From positions 62,001-126,000 of the forward strand of contig NZ_JABFNN010000017.1 of NCBI RefSeq assembly GCF_013090115.1: 64,000 nucleotides of DNA, given 5' to 3'. The DNA comes from Flagellimonas amphidinii (GTDB lineage: Bacteria > Bacteroidota > Bacteroidia > Flavobacteriales > Flavobacteriaceae). Made by a program: the position numbers and the translations under genes. Of this stretch, positions 46,087-55,300 are shown in pieces. The notes beneath the pieces are model-generated. The model ran no database searches. It was given only the letters and a program-made list of their open reading frames with translations, and had not been told where the DNA came from. Every line of letters begins with the position of its first letter. Position 1 is the stretch's first letter.

Positions 46087-47316
46087 CTACACATTCTCTT
46101 TTTGGAATACAGCCCTGAACGTTCTCAGAATTATCCACATATCAATTAAAAAAGCATACCTGCTGTTGGCATATTCCACATATTTCACATCAAGTTGTTT
46201 TCTTTCCTCCGGGGACATTTTTGATGTCCTTCCGCGGGCTTCAACTTGCCAGAGACCTGTAATCCCAGCCGGACCATTGAATCTTTCGGTCCATTCATCG
46301 GTGGTCAATAATTCTGCTTCATAGAGCGGAAGTGGTCTATTGCCCACTATTGACATATCTCCTTTTAATACGTTTATCAACTGAGGTAATTCATCAATAC
46401 TTAATTTTCTAATGATTTTACCTACTTTGGTTATTCTTGGATCATTATCAAATTTGACAAATGCCCTTTCAGCCTGTTGAAGACGTTTTTGGTTATGCGT
46501 ATTTTCATCCACCTCTTCTTCATCACCAAATAGTACTGCACCCTTCTTCTGAACTATATTTTCCAATGCTCCTTCTTCAATGGTATTTTCATCTTCATGG
46601 GCATACTGATTTAAGTGCTCAAATTCCTTCAACCTTTTATCCGCATCTGGATACATGGAGCGCAACTTGAGAAAATTGAAGATTTTATAACTGGTACCCA
46701 CTCTTTTGGAGATGTAATACACCTTACCTTTTGATTCAAGCCTGATGGCAAGAATTACAAGCAATAAAAAAGGTGCTGCCACAAGCAAAACACTGCCTGC
46801 AAGAAGAATATCAAAACTGCGCTTAAAAAAGCCAATTTTGTATTTTTTGATATTCGCCGAATGGGAAATTATTTCCTGCTCACGCAAATTCTTTTTTAGG
46901 TCCTGCAAAAAACTGATTCTTTGCAATACATTATCGATATTCACAGGATGAACAAAAATGTCGTCATATCCTTTTTCCAAGGCTTCCAATTTGTCTGATT
47001 TGAGCTTTTTATGGGTTAAAAGCACAAACGGAATCTTTTTTCCAGGATCAAATACTTTATGAAGATATTGTCTGAATTGTTCAAGTTCTGATGGAGCAAT
47101 ATATTTTTCACAAAAAATTGCATCGACCAATTGGGGTGCTTTTACCCATTTTCCATCATTAAAGTCTGCGATACTATGCAGCCATTTTAGAGCTTCATCA
47201 ACAGTTGAAGCAATAGTAACGCCAACCGATTGGCCTCCACTTTGGAACTCCGAAGCAAATTCTTCGCTTATACCTATATATAGTATTTCAATTTTCTTTT
47301 CAGTAGTTATCTCCAT
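46087..47316 (-). CDS. Initiating sugar transferase with N-terminal degenerate receiver domain
   Basis: A 409-residue fusion. Residues 1-145 follow the receiver-domain pattern (IEILYIG, TVDEALKWL, IPFVLLTHK, LEKGYDDIFVHPVNIDNVLQRI), but the phospho-acceptor position reads CEKYI with no Asp and the conserved Lys is His. Residues 165-409 are a monotopic polyprenyl-phosphate sugar phosphotransferase: FKRSFDILLAG membrane hairpin, KLRSM, DPRITKVGKIIRK, the catalytic Asp-Glu in SIDELPQL, and GITGLWQVEARGR. An acidic insert of about 60 residues follows KLRSM, and the usual VGPRP reads VGNRP. It should start the EPS repeat unit. Four bases separate it from a free-standing receiver gene. Confidence 0.9.
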   Translation of the reverse strand: MEITTEKKIEILYIGISEEFASEFQSGGQSVGVTIASTVDEALKWLHSIADFNDGKWVKAPQLVDAIFCEKYIAPSELEQFRQYLHKVFDPGKKIPFVLLTHKKLKSDKLEALEKGYDDIFVHPVNIDNVLQRISFLQDLKKNLREQEIISHSANIKKYKIGFFKRSFDILLAGSVLLVAAPFLLLVILAIRLESKGKVYYISKRVGTSYKIFNFLKLRSMYPDADKRLKEFEHLNQYAHEDENTIEEGALENIVQKKGAVLFGDEEEVDENTHNQKRLQQAERAFVKFDNDPRITKVGKIIRKLSIDELPQLINVLKGDMSIVGNRPLPLYEAELLTTDEWTERFNGPAGITGLWQVEARGRTSKMSPEERKQLDVKYVEYANSRYAFLIDMWIILRTFRAVFQKENV

Positions 47317-47320
47317 AGTA

Positions 47321-47686
47321 TTATTGTCTTACAAGAAGCTTTTCCACCCTTATCAATAATTCCTCTGGATTAAATGGTTTTACCAAATAGTCGTCTGCTC
47401 CAAGTTTTAGGCATCTAATTCTATCACCGCTACTTTCTCGACAACTAAGAACAATTATGGGCACTTCAGAAAAAACACCGCTTTGTTTTGTCTTCTCAAT
47501 AAATTCAAAACCATCCATTTCGGGCATTTCCAAATCGGTAATGATTAAATCGGGGAGATTACCAGATTGCATCCAGGCCATTGCCTTTAAGCCATTTTCA
47601 GCAGTAGAAACCGAATAAGATTGTCCCAAAAATTGAGCGACCAATTCACTCAACGATTTCTTATCATCAATAACTAAGATTTCCAT
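47321..47686 (-). CDS. Single-domain response regulator
   Basis: A 121-residue CheY-like receiver with no output domain. Asp7, Asp8 and Asp51 (IITDLEMPEMDGF) form the acidic pocket; Ser in VLSC and Lys in LVKPF complete it. It is the first gene of the EPS operon, four bases before the sugar transferase with the degenerate receiver. Control of EPS initiation through receiver-receiver contact is an inference. No cognate kinase is adjacent; the nearest is the soluble hybrid at 28200-29336. Confidence 0.9.
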   Translation of the reverse strand: MEILVIDDKKSLSELVAQFLGQSYSVSTAENGLKAMAWMQSGNLPDLIITDLEMPEMDGFEFIEKTKQSGVFSEVPIIVLSCRESSGDRIRCLKLGADDYLVKPFNPEELLIRVEKLLVRQ

Positions 47687-48082
47687 TTTTTACAAGATTA
47701 GTGGTATTATTTGTAACGTAAAGTAAGATTAATAGTACTTTTTATGTAGTTAATGTTGCAAAACAACTCTAAGTTGTTGTCAGCTTAGAAATATAAGTGC
47801 TCCTTCCTACAAAAAGACACTCAATAGTTAGCCACAAATACTATAAGCTACTGCCTTTCGATTTTAGTTTTTAAAGTTGATAACGCCTGCAGCTAAAAGT
47901 AAATCCACATATATTCTTTGGGTCTCAATCTGGCTTAAACGATGTATTTGGGTAGATGAATTACGCTTTTGAAACGACAAATGGAATATCGGAAGTTATT
48001 AGAAAACCACAGATGAGAGATTCTTAATTGAATTCCTTAAATCAGTTGAACACAGAAAATTGGCAAAGGCATTATTAGCGGT
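47687..48082. other. Intergenic region, 396 bases, no gene seen
   Basis: A+T-rich spacer between the start of the EPS operon and the end of the formylglycine-generating enzyme gene. I find no credible open frame, tRNA or strong terminator. On the minus strand TAGTATTTG at 47835-47843 is a -7-like element with one extra spacer base, a weak candidate for the EPS promoter. The inverted repeat at 47762-47778 is the only hairpin of note. Confidence 0.5.
47762..47778. repeat. Inverted repeat in EPS operon leader
   Basis: AACAACT-CTA-AGTTGTT, 7-bp perfect arms, 76 bases before the response-regulator ATG. On the minus strand it is followed by TTTTG, so it could be a weak terminator for the gene at 48083-49204 or an operator. 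The sequence does not decide. Confidence 0.4.
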
Positions 48083-49204
48083 TTAATCTTGTATGCCGCT
48101 TGCTCTAGCTGGAATAGATTTTACGGTTCTAAAACCTAAATGTTCTTGGGAAGAATCCAAAGAGTTGGCCATTCTTGCCGAAACCCTAAAACTAGCACAA
48201 TAATTGGCATTGCATAGATAAGAACCACCTCGTATTACTTTTTCCTTTGCCAATGGATTAGAAGCATTATAAGCTATTTCTGCCCCTTGTGGATTGATAA
48301 TCGTAGCTTCTTTTTGGGCCAAATCAGCATAATACCCAGAATGATACCAATCTTGGGTAAATTCCCATACATTGCCCACCATATCGTACAGTCCATAAGC
48401 ATTGGGAGGAAAAGAACCAACAGGAGATTTATTGGTATAGCCATCGCTTGAATTATTTTCCATAGGAAATGTACCTGTCCACGTATTTGCATTTTGGTCC
48501 AACTTTTGGTAATCTGTTCCCCACGGAAAAATTCCATCCGTTAAACCACCGCGTGCAGCGTATTCCCACTCTGCCTCAGTGGGCAATCTTCTGCCCAACC
48601 ATTTACAATACGCCAAAGCATCTTCAAAAGCTATATGGACAACTGGAAAATCTTCTTTTCCCTCCAAAGTACTTTCTGATCCTTTAGGGTGTTTCCAATT
48701 GGCACCTACCTTCCACTCCCACCATTGGGTAAAATCGTTTAAGTTGGTTATAGGAATATTAGGGTTCTTGAAAATTAAAGACCCCGGCTGCAGCAAAGAA
48801 TCATTGGGCTTTGGGGTTCCTGCGGGAACTTGTTTTTTTAGTTCTTCCCAATCAATTGGACGTTCAGCAACGGTGACATATCCAGTTGCTTCAACAAACT
48901 TGGCAAACTGTGCATTGGTAACTTCAGTGGTATCCATAAAAAATCCATCAACCACAACAGCATGAATTGGTCTTTCATGCCCCATGGCCATTCTATCATT
49001 ATCCACAGCTCCCTGCTCAAACTCACCTCCTGGAATCCAAACCATTCCTAGTGGTGTAGCCACACTATCAGGTTTTTGAACTATTACTGACCATTTTGGT
49101 TCATCATTTTGAGTTTTTACTGGATTTTTTGCATCCTTTTTGCACGAGGAATACATAACTGCACCTAAAACTGTCAGAAAAAAAGTGAATCTTTTGAGCA
49201 ACAT
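48083..49204 (-). CDS. Formylglycine-generating enzyme, exported lipoprotein
   Basis: A 373-residue lipoprotein (lipobox ending YSSC) with the SUMF1/FGE domain: MVWIPGGEFEQG, FFMDTTEVTNAQFAKFV, RRLPTEAEWEYAARGG, MVGNVWEFTQDWY. The C-terminal part GGSYLCNANYC keeps both cysteines of true formylglycine-generating enzymes (Cys331 and Cys336, spacing as in human SUMF1), as well as the NSLDSSQEHLGFR block. True FGE oxidises a Cys in type I sulfatases to formylglycine. No sulfatase lies in the window. The residues after the lipid Cys are Lys-rich (KKDAKNPVK), which argues for the periplasm and not the surface. It is divergent from the PUL regulator. Confidence 0.88.
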   Translation of the reverse strand: MLLKRFTFFLTVLGAVMYSSCKKDAKNPVKTQNDEPKWSVIVQKPDSVATPLGMVWIPGGEFEQGAVDNDRMAMGHERPIHAVVVDGFFMDTTEVTNAQFAKFVEATGYVTVAERPIDWEELKKQVPAGTPKPNDSLLQPGSLIFKNPNIPITNLNDFTQWWEWKVGANWKHPKGSESTLEGKEDFPVVHIAFEDALAYCKWLGRRLPTEAEWEYAARGGLTDGIFPWGTDYQKLDQNANTWTGTFPMENNSSDGYTNKSPVGSFPPNAYGLYDMVGNVWEFTQDWYHSGYYADLAQKEATIINPQGAEIAYNASNPLAKEKVIRGGSYLCNANYCASFRVSARMANSLDSSQEHLGFRTVKSIPARASGIQD

Positions 49205-49226
49205 TGTAAAACTTATAACATCGATT

Positions 49227-49234
49227 TAAAGATA
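49227..49234 (-). promoter_or_regulatory. Candidate -7 element for the FGE gene
   Basis: Minus strand TATCTTTA, one mismatch from TAnnTTTG, about 23 bases before the ATG. No clear -33 element is seen. Confidence 0.35.
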
Positions 49235-49265
49235 CAATGCATTGTTCCATATTTAGCTATGGTTT

Positions 49266-49298
49266 ATTGATGATGTATTGATGATGTATTTATGATGT
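49266..49298. repeat. Three tandem 11-bp repeats, probable operator
   Basis: ATTGATGATGT, ATTGATGATGT and ATTTATGATGT follow each other without gaps, so the core ATGATGTA recurs at 49270, 49281 and 49292, close to once per helical turn on one face of DNA. They lie between the divergent FGE and PUL-regulator genes, about 36-68 bases upstream of the regulator's -7 element, a normal position for an activator. Confidence 0.65.
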
Positions 49299-49333
49299 AT
49301 TCCTGTAAATAGCGATTCTTTCAGCTATGGACA

Positions 49334-49341
49334 TAGTTTTG
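49334..49341 (+). promoter_or_regulatory. Candidate -7 element for the PUL regulator
   Basis: TAGTTTTG fits TAnnTTTG exactly. There is no TTTG at the -33 position, as expected if an activator bound to the tandem repeats upstream is needed. The leader would be about 43 bases. Confidence 0.5.
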
Positions 49342-49390
49342 TATATTCATTAAACAACTATCAACTAAGCAGCACTGAACTAATTAAACA

Positions 49391-52147
49391 ATGCGAACCC
49401 TTAAATTATTGGCCTTTTTTCTATTTTCATGCTTTTACTTTTTGCATGGTCAAAACCTTCTTCCCCCCATCTATAATTATACCTTGCTCGAGTATCAAGG
49501 AGGAAGTAAAAACTGGGGATTGTCGGTAAACAAAAAAGGTGAACTCTTTGTGGCCAACAACAAAGGGCTTTTATTTTATAATGGAGAAAAATGGAGGCTT
49601 AACAAATTGCCCAACAATACCATAATTCGCTCAGTTGCTGTTCAAGGGGACAATATTTACACGGGATCCTATGAAGAATTTGGTATTTGGAAAAAAGATG
49701 CTTTAGGTGATTTACACTACACATCCCTTACCCATCTCATCCAAGAACATGAGTTTACCAGCGAAGAATTTTGGGAAATATTACCTGTTGAAAATGCGGT
49801 GTATTTCCGTTCCTTTTCGGCCATATATAAATATGAAAATGATAAAATCCAAGTATTAGATCCTGTAGAGGTAATATCTGACTTTATAGATTACCAAGGA
49901 GAAGTCATTGTTGCTGCCGGAAACAAGGGTCTTTATAAAATCGACGGGGATAAAATAATCCCTTTAGACAATCAAGAACTATTGCATGATAAAACCATTA
50001 CAGATATCGTTCAATATAATGGTGGACTTTTATTGGGCACCAAACTAAATGGATGTTATTTTTTTGATGGAAATAATGCAACTCCATGGGAAACTTCCAT
50101 TAATGAAGAGCTTAAACTGCATCAATTGAACAAGCTGTTGTCTCTGGAAGATGGCAAATTGATTTTGGGAACCATTAAAAACGGTGTCTATGTTTATGAG
50201 CCCAGTACCAATAACACGAAAATCATCAATAGGGAATCCGGGTTGCAAAACAATACGGTACTTTCTCTATTGAATTTTAAGGACCAGCTATGGTTAGGTC
50301 TTGACAACGGTCTTGCTAGAGTTAGATTAGACTATCCCATTACCTATTACACAGATTATTCAGGAGTTTTGGGTATGGTATACGATATCGCTTGGCATGA
50401 TAACAAACTCTATTTAGGCAGTAATACTGGGGTGTTTTATTTTGAAAAGAATCAACTCAATTTTGTGAACGCTTCCCAAGGACATGTTTGGGATTTAGAA
50501 GTAGTAGATGGGGATTTGCTCTGCGGACACAATACCGGCACTTATAAAATCCAAGGAAATACATTTAACCGAATCGCGGATATTTCAGGAGGGTATGAAA
50601 TCAAAAAAGTACCCGAACAGAAACAGCTTTATCTGCAGGGCACCTATAATGGTCTTGCACGATTTGAAAGGATAGGGCAACAAGCTTGGGACATCACTAG
50701 AATAAGGGGAGTTGATTTTCCCATCAAGCAGTTCTGTTTTGAAAACCCAGAAACCTTATGGGCCGTTCATCCTTACAAAGGATTGTATAGAATTCATATG
50801 GCCAAAAACTATGATTCAATATCTCATGTTAAAGCCTACGGAGCCAAGGATAGTATTCCAAGTGAATACAACATCAAAATCTTCAACATTAAAAACCAGA
50901 TAATTTTCAATAGCGAGGGAAAATGGCTCAAATATGACCCAATTTTAGATCGTATCATACGCTTTGATGAATTTCAAAAATTTAATGGCAAAGAGCTTTT
51001 CTTCTTTGATGACCAGCATTTTTGGTTTGTGGATAGTGATGAGAACAAGGAAATTGTACACACCGACCTTAAATCTGATAGTTTATTGATTTCGGATACA
51101 CCCCTTCGGGAACGTCTGGCTCCTGATTCTCAAAAAATGGTAAGAATCAATGACTCCACTCTTTTTGTTACGCTTAATGATGGTTTTGCCAAAATTGACC
51201 AGAGTGAATTGAAAAATCAGCTGATCAACCAAGTACTACCGGCTCCGGAAATATTGGCTCTTCATGACGAGACAAGTTTAAGTCATGTTTCTTCAGATGA
51301 CCTTCTAATTCCATATAATGATTCGAGAATAGTTACTTTGGAAGTGGCCGCCCCCCAGCTCATGAAAGCCCGTTACCAATATCAATTGCAAGGGGCCAAG
51401 GAATATTCAGGCAGGGCCGAAAATGGTTTTATAGAATTTCAAAACCTCCCTCATGGCCAATATCAATTTTCTATATCCACTGTGGGAATAGATAATCGTA
51501 TTTCCGAAACTAGTTCAATCGCATTTAAAATCTCTCCTCCCTGGTTTTTATCCAACTTAATGATTGCGCTATATGTTGGCCTTGGTATTGGGACTATATT
51601 CCTAGTTCGTTTTTATAATCAAAAAAAGCTAAAGAGAAAACAGCACGAGATTGAGCTTAGAATGCAAAAAGAACAAGAAGAGAAACTTGCAGACCTTGAA
51701 AAAGAAAAACTGGCCAAGGAAATAAGACTCAAACAAAATGAACTGGCAAGCACCACTTTAAATATTGCCAAAAAGAATGAAATGATTCTTGAACTGAAAA
51801 ATATGTTGGTGATGAACAAGGACAAGTTTTCCAATTCGCTTCGATATAGATCTTTCATCAAAAAACTGAACAATTCCATTCAAGACACAGAAGATTGGAA
51901 AAGATTTGAAGTGAATTTCAAGGAACTCCATGAAGATTTCTTCGAAAGATTACTCAAAACCTACCCCAATCTCACTCCAAAGGATTTAAAACTTTGCGCA
52001 TATCTAAAAATGAACCTTTCCACAAAGGAAATTGCCCCATTGATGGCTATCTCAATTAGAGGCGTTGAGATACATCGTTATCGACTCAGAAAAAAGCTTC
52101 AAATTGATAATTCAAAAAACCTATCCAACTTTCTAATAACATTTTAA
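49391..52147 (+). CDS. Membrane-spanning beta-propeller/LuxR-type regulator of the PUL
   Basis: A 918-residue one-component sensor-regulator. Signal peptide (RTLKLLAFFLFSCFYFLHG), a periplasmic beta-propeller of about 14 repeats (GLLFYNGEKW, GNKGLYKIDGDKI, GLDNGLARVRLDY), a Y_Y_Y-like Ig domain (about 650-710), one membrane segment (about 720-740), a cytoplasmic coiled coil rich in Lys and Glu, and a C-terminal LuxR-type helix-turn-helix (LTPKDLKLCAYLKMNLSTKEIA, then RGVEIHRYRLRKKL). No histidine kinase or receiver is present, so it differs from hybrid two-component sensors of Bacteroides. It is likely to sense an oligosaccharide in the periplasm and switch on the PUL genes downstream. Confidence 0.9.
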   Translation: MRTLKLLAFFLFSCFYFLHGQNLLPPIYNYTLLEYQGGSKNWGLSVNKKGELFVANNKGLLFYNGEKWRLNKLPNNTIIRSVAVQGDNIYTGSYEEFGIWKKDALGDLHYTSLTHLIQEHEFTSEEFWEILPVENAVYFRSFSAIYKYENDKIQVLDPVEVISDFIDYQGEVIVAAGNKGLYKIDGDKIIPLDNQELLHDKTITDIVQYNGGLLLGTKLNGCYFFDGNNATPWETSINEELKLHQLNKLLSLEDGKLILGTIKNGVYVYEPSTNNTKIINRESGLQNNTVLSLLNFKDQLWLGLDNGLARVRLDYPITYYTDYSGVLGMVYDIAWHDNKLYLGSNTGVFYFEKNQLNFVNASQGHVWDLEVVDGDLLCGHNTGTYKIQGNTFNRIADISGGYEIKKVPEQKQLYLQGTYNGLARFERIGQQAWDITRIRGVDFPIKQFCFENPETLWAVHPYKGLYRIHMAKNYDSISHVKAYGAKDSIPSEYNIKIFNIKNQIIFNSEGKWLKYDPILDRIIRFDEFQKFNGKELFFFDDQHFWFVDSDENKEIVHTDLKSDSLLISDTPLRERLAPDSQKMVRINDSTLFVTLNDGFAKIDQSELKNQLINQVLPAPEILALHDETSLSHVSSDDLLIPYNDSRIVTLEVAAPQLMKARYQYQLQGAKEYSGRAENGFIEFQNLPHGQYQFSISTVGIDNRISETSSIAFKISPPWFLSNLMIALYVGLGIGTIFLVRFYNQKKLKRKQHEIELRMQKEQEEKLADLEKEKLAKEIRLKQNELASTTLNIAKKNEMILELKNMLVMNKDKFSNSLRYRSFIKKLNNSIQDTEDWKRFEVNFKELHEDFFERLLKTYPNLTPKDLKLCAYLKMNLSTKEIAPLMAISIRGVEIHRYRLRKKLQIDNSKNLSNFLITF

Positions 52148-52299
52148 AGGAATTATCTTACATCATCAACGTTATTATTCCATTAATTCATACTACTTCA
52201 TTACTACATCAATGTGTTAAAATTTATTTCTCAAATAAACAATCTCACTACTGCAAACCCTTTGCTGGCCTATTTCTAAACTCATTTCCACAATGATGT

Positions 52300-52313
52300 A
52301 ATTTTTATGTAAT
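52300..52313 (+). repeat. 14-mer direct repeat, copy 1
   Basis: AATTTTTATGTAAT, found again exactly at 52367-52380. It overlaps the last base of ATGATGTA and contains ATGTAA, so it may be a variant binding site. Confidence 0.6.
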
Positions 52314-52366
52314 GTGAAGCTCAGCTTTCAAACACATGAATTATTAATTTGGTAAAAATCTAACTC

Positions 52367-52380
52367 AATTTTTATGTAAT
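52367..52380 (+). repeat. 14-mer direct repeat, copy 2
   Basis: Second exact copy of AATTTTTATGTAAT, ending one base before the susC ATG and 67 bases from copy 1. Its place in the leader would suit translational as well as transcriptional control. Confidence 0.6.
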
Positions 52381-52381
52381 T

Positions 52382-55300
52382 ATGAAATTTAAACACCTCT
52401 TGTTGTCAATACCTATAATGTTGTTTTCCATGGCACTTGTGGCCCAAAACAACATGACGGTTTCCGGAACAGTTACGGACGATCAAGGAACCCCAATGCC
52501 CGGTGCCAATGTCATCCTTAAAAATACTACTACGGGTGTACAAACCGATTTTGATGGTAATTACACTCTAAACAATGTTCCCAGCAATGGCACATTGATC
52601 TTTAGTTATATCGGTTTTTCGCCCCAAGAAGTCTTTATTAATGGTCAAAATACCATTAATGTAACACTACAAGAAGACACCCAAGCGCTAGATGAAGTTG
52701 TTGTAATAGGTTATGGTGAGCTAAAAGTTAAGGATTTGACCTCTGCTATTACCACTGTAGATTCTGAAGTTTTGGACCTAGCGCCAGTAGGCCAACCCAT
52801 GCAAGCACTCCAAGGTCGGGTTGCAGGTCTACAAATCGTAAACAGTGGAGGTCCCGGACAATCCCCTACGGTAAGAGTAAGAGGTGTGGGTTCATATGAC
52901 CCAAATCTCTTTGACAACTCCGACCCAAGTGCTCCCTTATTTGTAGTTGATGGGGCATTTTATAATGACATTGCTTTCCTGAATCCTTCAGATATTGCTT
53001 CTGTATCTGTTTTAAAAGATGCTTCAGCTGCCGCTATTTATGGTGTTCGTGCCGCTAATGGAGTTGTTCTTATTGAAACAAAATCAGGAAAATTCAATCA
53101 AAAACCACAAATAACATATGATGGATACACAGGGTATCAAGTAGCTCAAAATGTATTGACCATGGCCAATGCCGAGCAGTTTACAACCTTGGCCTTGGAA
53201 TCTGGCTCAGACCCAGATGCTCAATTCATTTTGAATGCCATGCAACGCTACGGACGTAGTCGGGTCAATCCCAATATCCCCGATGTTAACACAGACTGGT
53301 ACGACCAAATCCTTCGTCAGGCCCTTATTCAAAACCATAGTTTAAATATGACTGGAGGTAGCGAACAAGCCACCTATGCTATAGGTGCCAATTTCTTCTC
53401 TCAAGAAGGTATTCTCAAAATGAAAAACGAATATGAACGATTCAATCTTAGGAGTAAAATAGATTTTCAAGTCAATGATTGGCTAAAAGTAGGTGGAAGC
53501 ATGGTTTTAAGTAATTCCACCAGATATGATGCGGAAAACTCTGCCTGGCGTTTGGCTTATTATGCAGTGCCCATATTACCTGTGTTTGACCCATTATTGT
53601 TGAAAAAACCTGATGTTTTTCCTACCAACTATGCCAATGCACAAGATTTAGGGTACAGAGGAGGCCAAAACCCTTTTCCTACTATGGATTTTAGTGAGAA
53701 CCGCGAGAAATCAAGAAATGTATTGGCAAATTTCTACGCAGAGGTGGATTTGGTTCCTGGAAAACTAAAATTTAAAACAGCTTATAACCACAACTTTCAA
53801 AACACCAATAGACGCGAGGTAAGGTTACCATACTTTGTTGGGAATAACTTTCAGCGGGAAGATGCATCCCTATTAAAGAGAGAAACCACTATATCTAATC
53901 AAATATGGGATAACACCTTAACTTATACTGATATTTTTGGCAAACACAATATCACAGTCTTAGGAGGGATTTCCTTTAGAGATGAAGCTTTCGACCTCTT
54001 GCAAGCTCAAGGTTTAAACTTTCCACTTTCCGGTGAAGAAGCTTATTTTATAGATCAAGCACAAACTATAGTTGAAGAACAAACTTTTGATGATGGTGCA
54101 CGAGAATATGGACTATCCTATTTTGGAAGGGTGTCTTATAACTTTGATAATCGCTATCTGCTATATGGAACATTTAGAGCGGATGGCACCAATAAATACC
54201 AAGAAAAATGGGGCTATTTCCCTACCGTTGGAGCTGGCTGGGTAATATCTGAAGAATCTTTCTTTCCAAACAGCAATGCGGTAAACTTTTTGAAACTTCG
54301 CGGTAGCTGGGGAGAATTAGGCAACGATAGGGTCCCCTCCAGTGAAGGCTCTATCACATCAACCGTAGTTACTACAGCTCTTGGCGACGTATTGTTCAGT
54401 GGTTTAAATACCAGTAGCGATTTTACAGCACTAAAATGGGAAGTAACAGAAGAAATCAATGCAGGTATTTCTGCCAGATTGTTCAACAACAACCTTTCCT
54501 TAGAGGCAGATTACTACGTAAGAGACACTAAAGATGCGGTAATTCCGGTAGAACGCCCTTTGATTCCAGGTGCGACAAGACAAAATATTGGCGAAATACG
54601 AAACACTGGTTTTGAAATTGCCTTAAACTGGAATAAAAGGGTTTCTGATAATTTTAGTTATAGCATTGGAGGAAACCTAGGCACCTTGAGCAATGAAGTA
54701 TTGGACTTGGGAGGGCAACCTTTCTTGGATGCCGGTACTGCAGAATTTAGACAGCGTTCTATTGTCGGTGAATCCATTTTTGCTTTCTACGGAAGAGAAG
54801 TCATAGGTGTGTATCAAAACGATGCACAAATCCAAGCAGACCCAGTAGCTGTTGCCAATGATTTGGTTCCTGGAGATTTCATTTATCGGGACATTAATGG
54901 TGACGGCGAAATCAATGATGATGACCGAACAGTTTTGGGCTCTTTCCTTCCTACATACACTTATGGTTTCAACATTGGTTTTAATTATAAAGCTTGGGAT
55001 TTTTCAGCCAGTGCAACCGGTCAAGGAGGGAATTCTATTCTTAATCGTAAGCGAGGTGAGGTGATTTTCACCAACGATACCAACTGGGACAGAGATTTCG
55101 CAGTAAACCGTTGGCACGGTGAAGGCACCTCAAATAGTTACCCCTCATCCGCAGGAATCCGTAAATCTTGGAACCAACGATTGAATACTTGGTTTATTGA
55201 AGATGGTGACTTCTTTAGGATCCAGAATATAACCCTGGGATATACTGTCAATAAAGATGGTAGCCTAAAGGGAATGCCTCAGGTTAGGGTATACGCTACC

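Larger units (their letters stand above)
52148..52381 (+). promoter_or_regulatory. Control region of the beta-glucan PUL operon
   Basis: 234-base A+T-rich gap in front of susC. It holds TACATCAT (the complement of ATGATGTA) at 52159-52166, a near copy TACATCAA at 52205-52212, ATGATGTA on the plus strand at 52293-52300, and the exact 14-mer repeat described separately. TTAATTTG at 52344-52351 is one mismatch from the -7 consensus. No open frame or terminator is visible. Confidence 0.5.
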
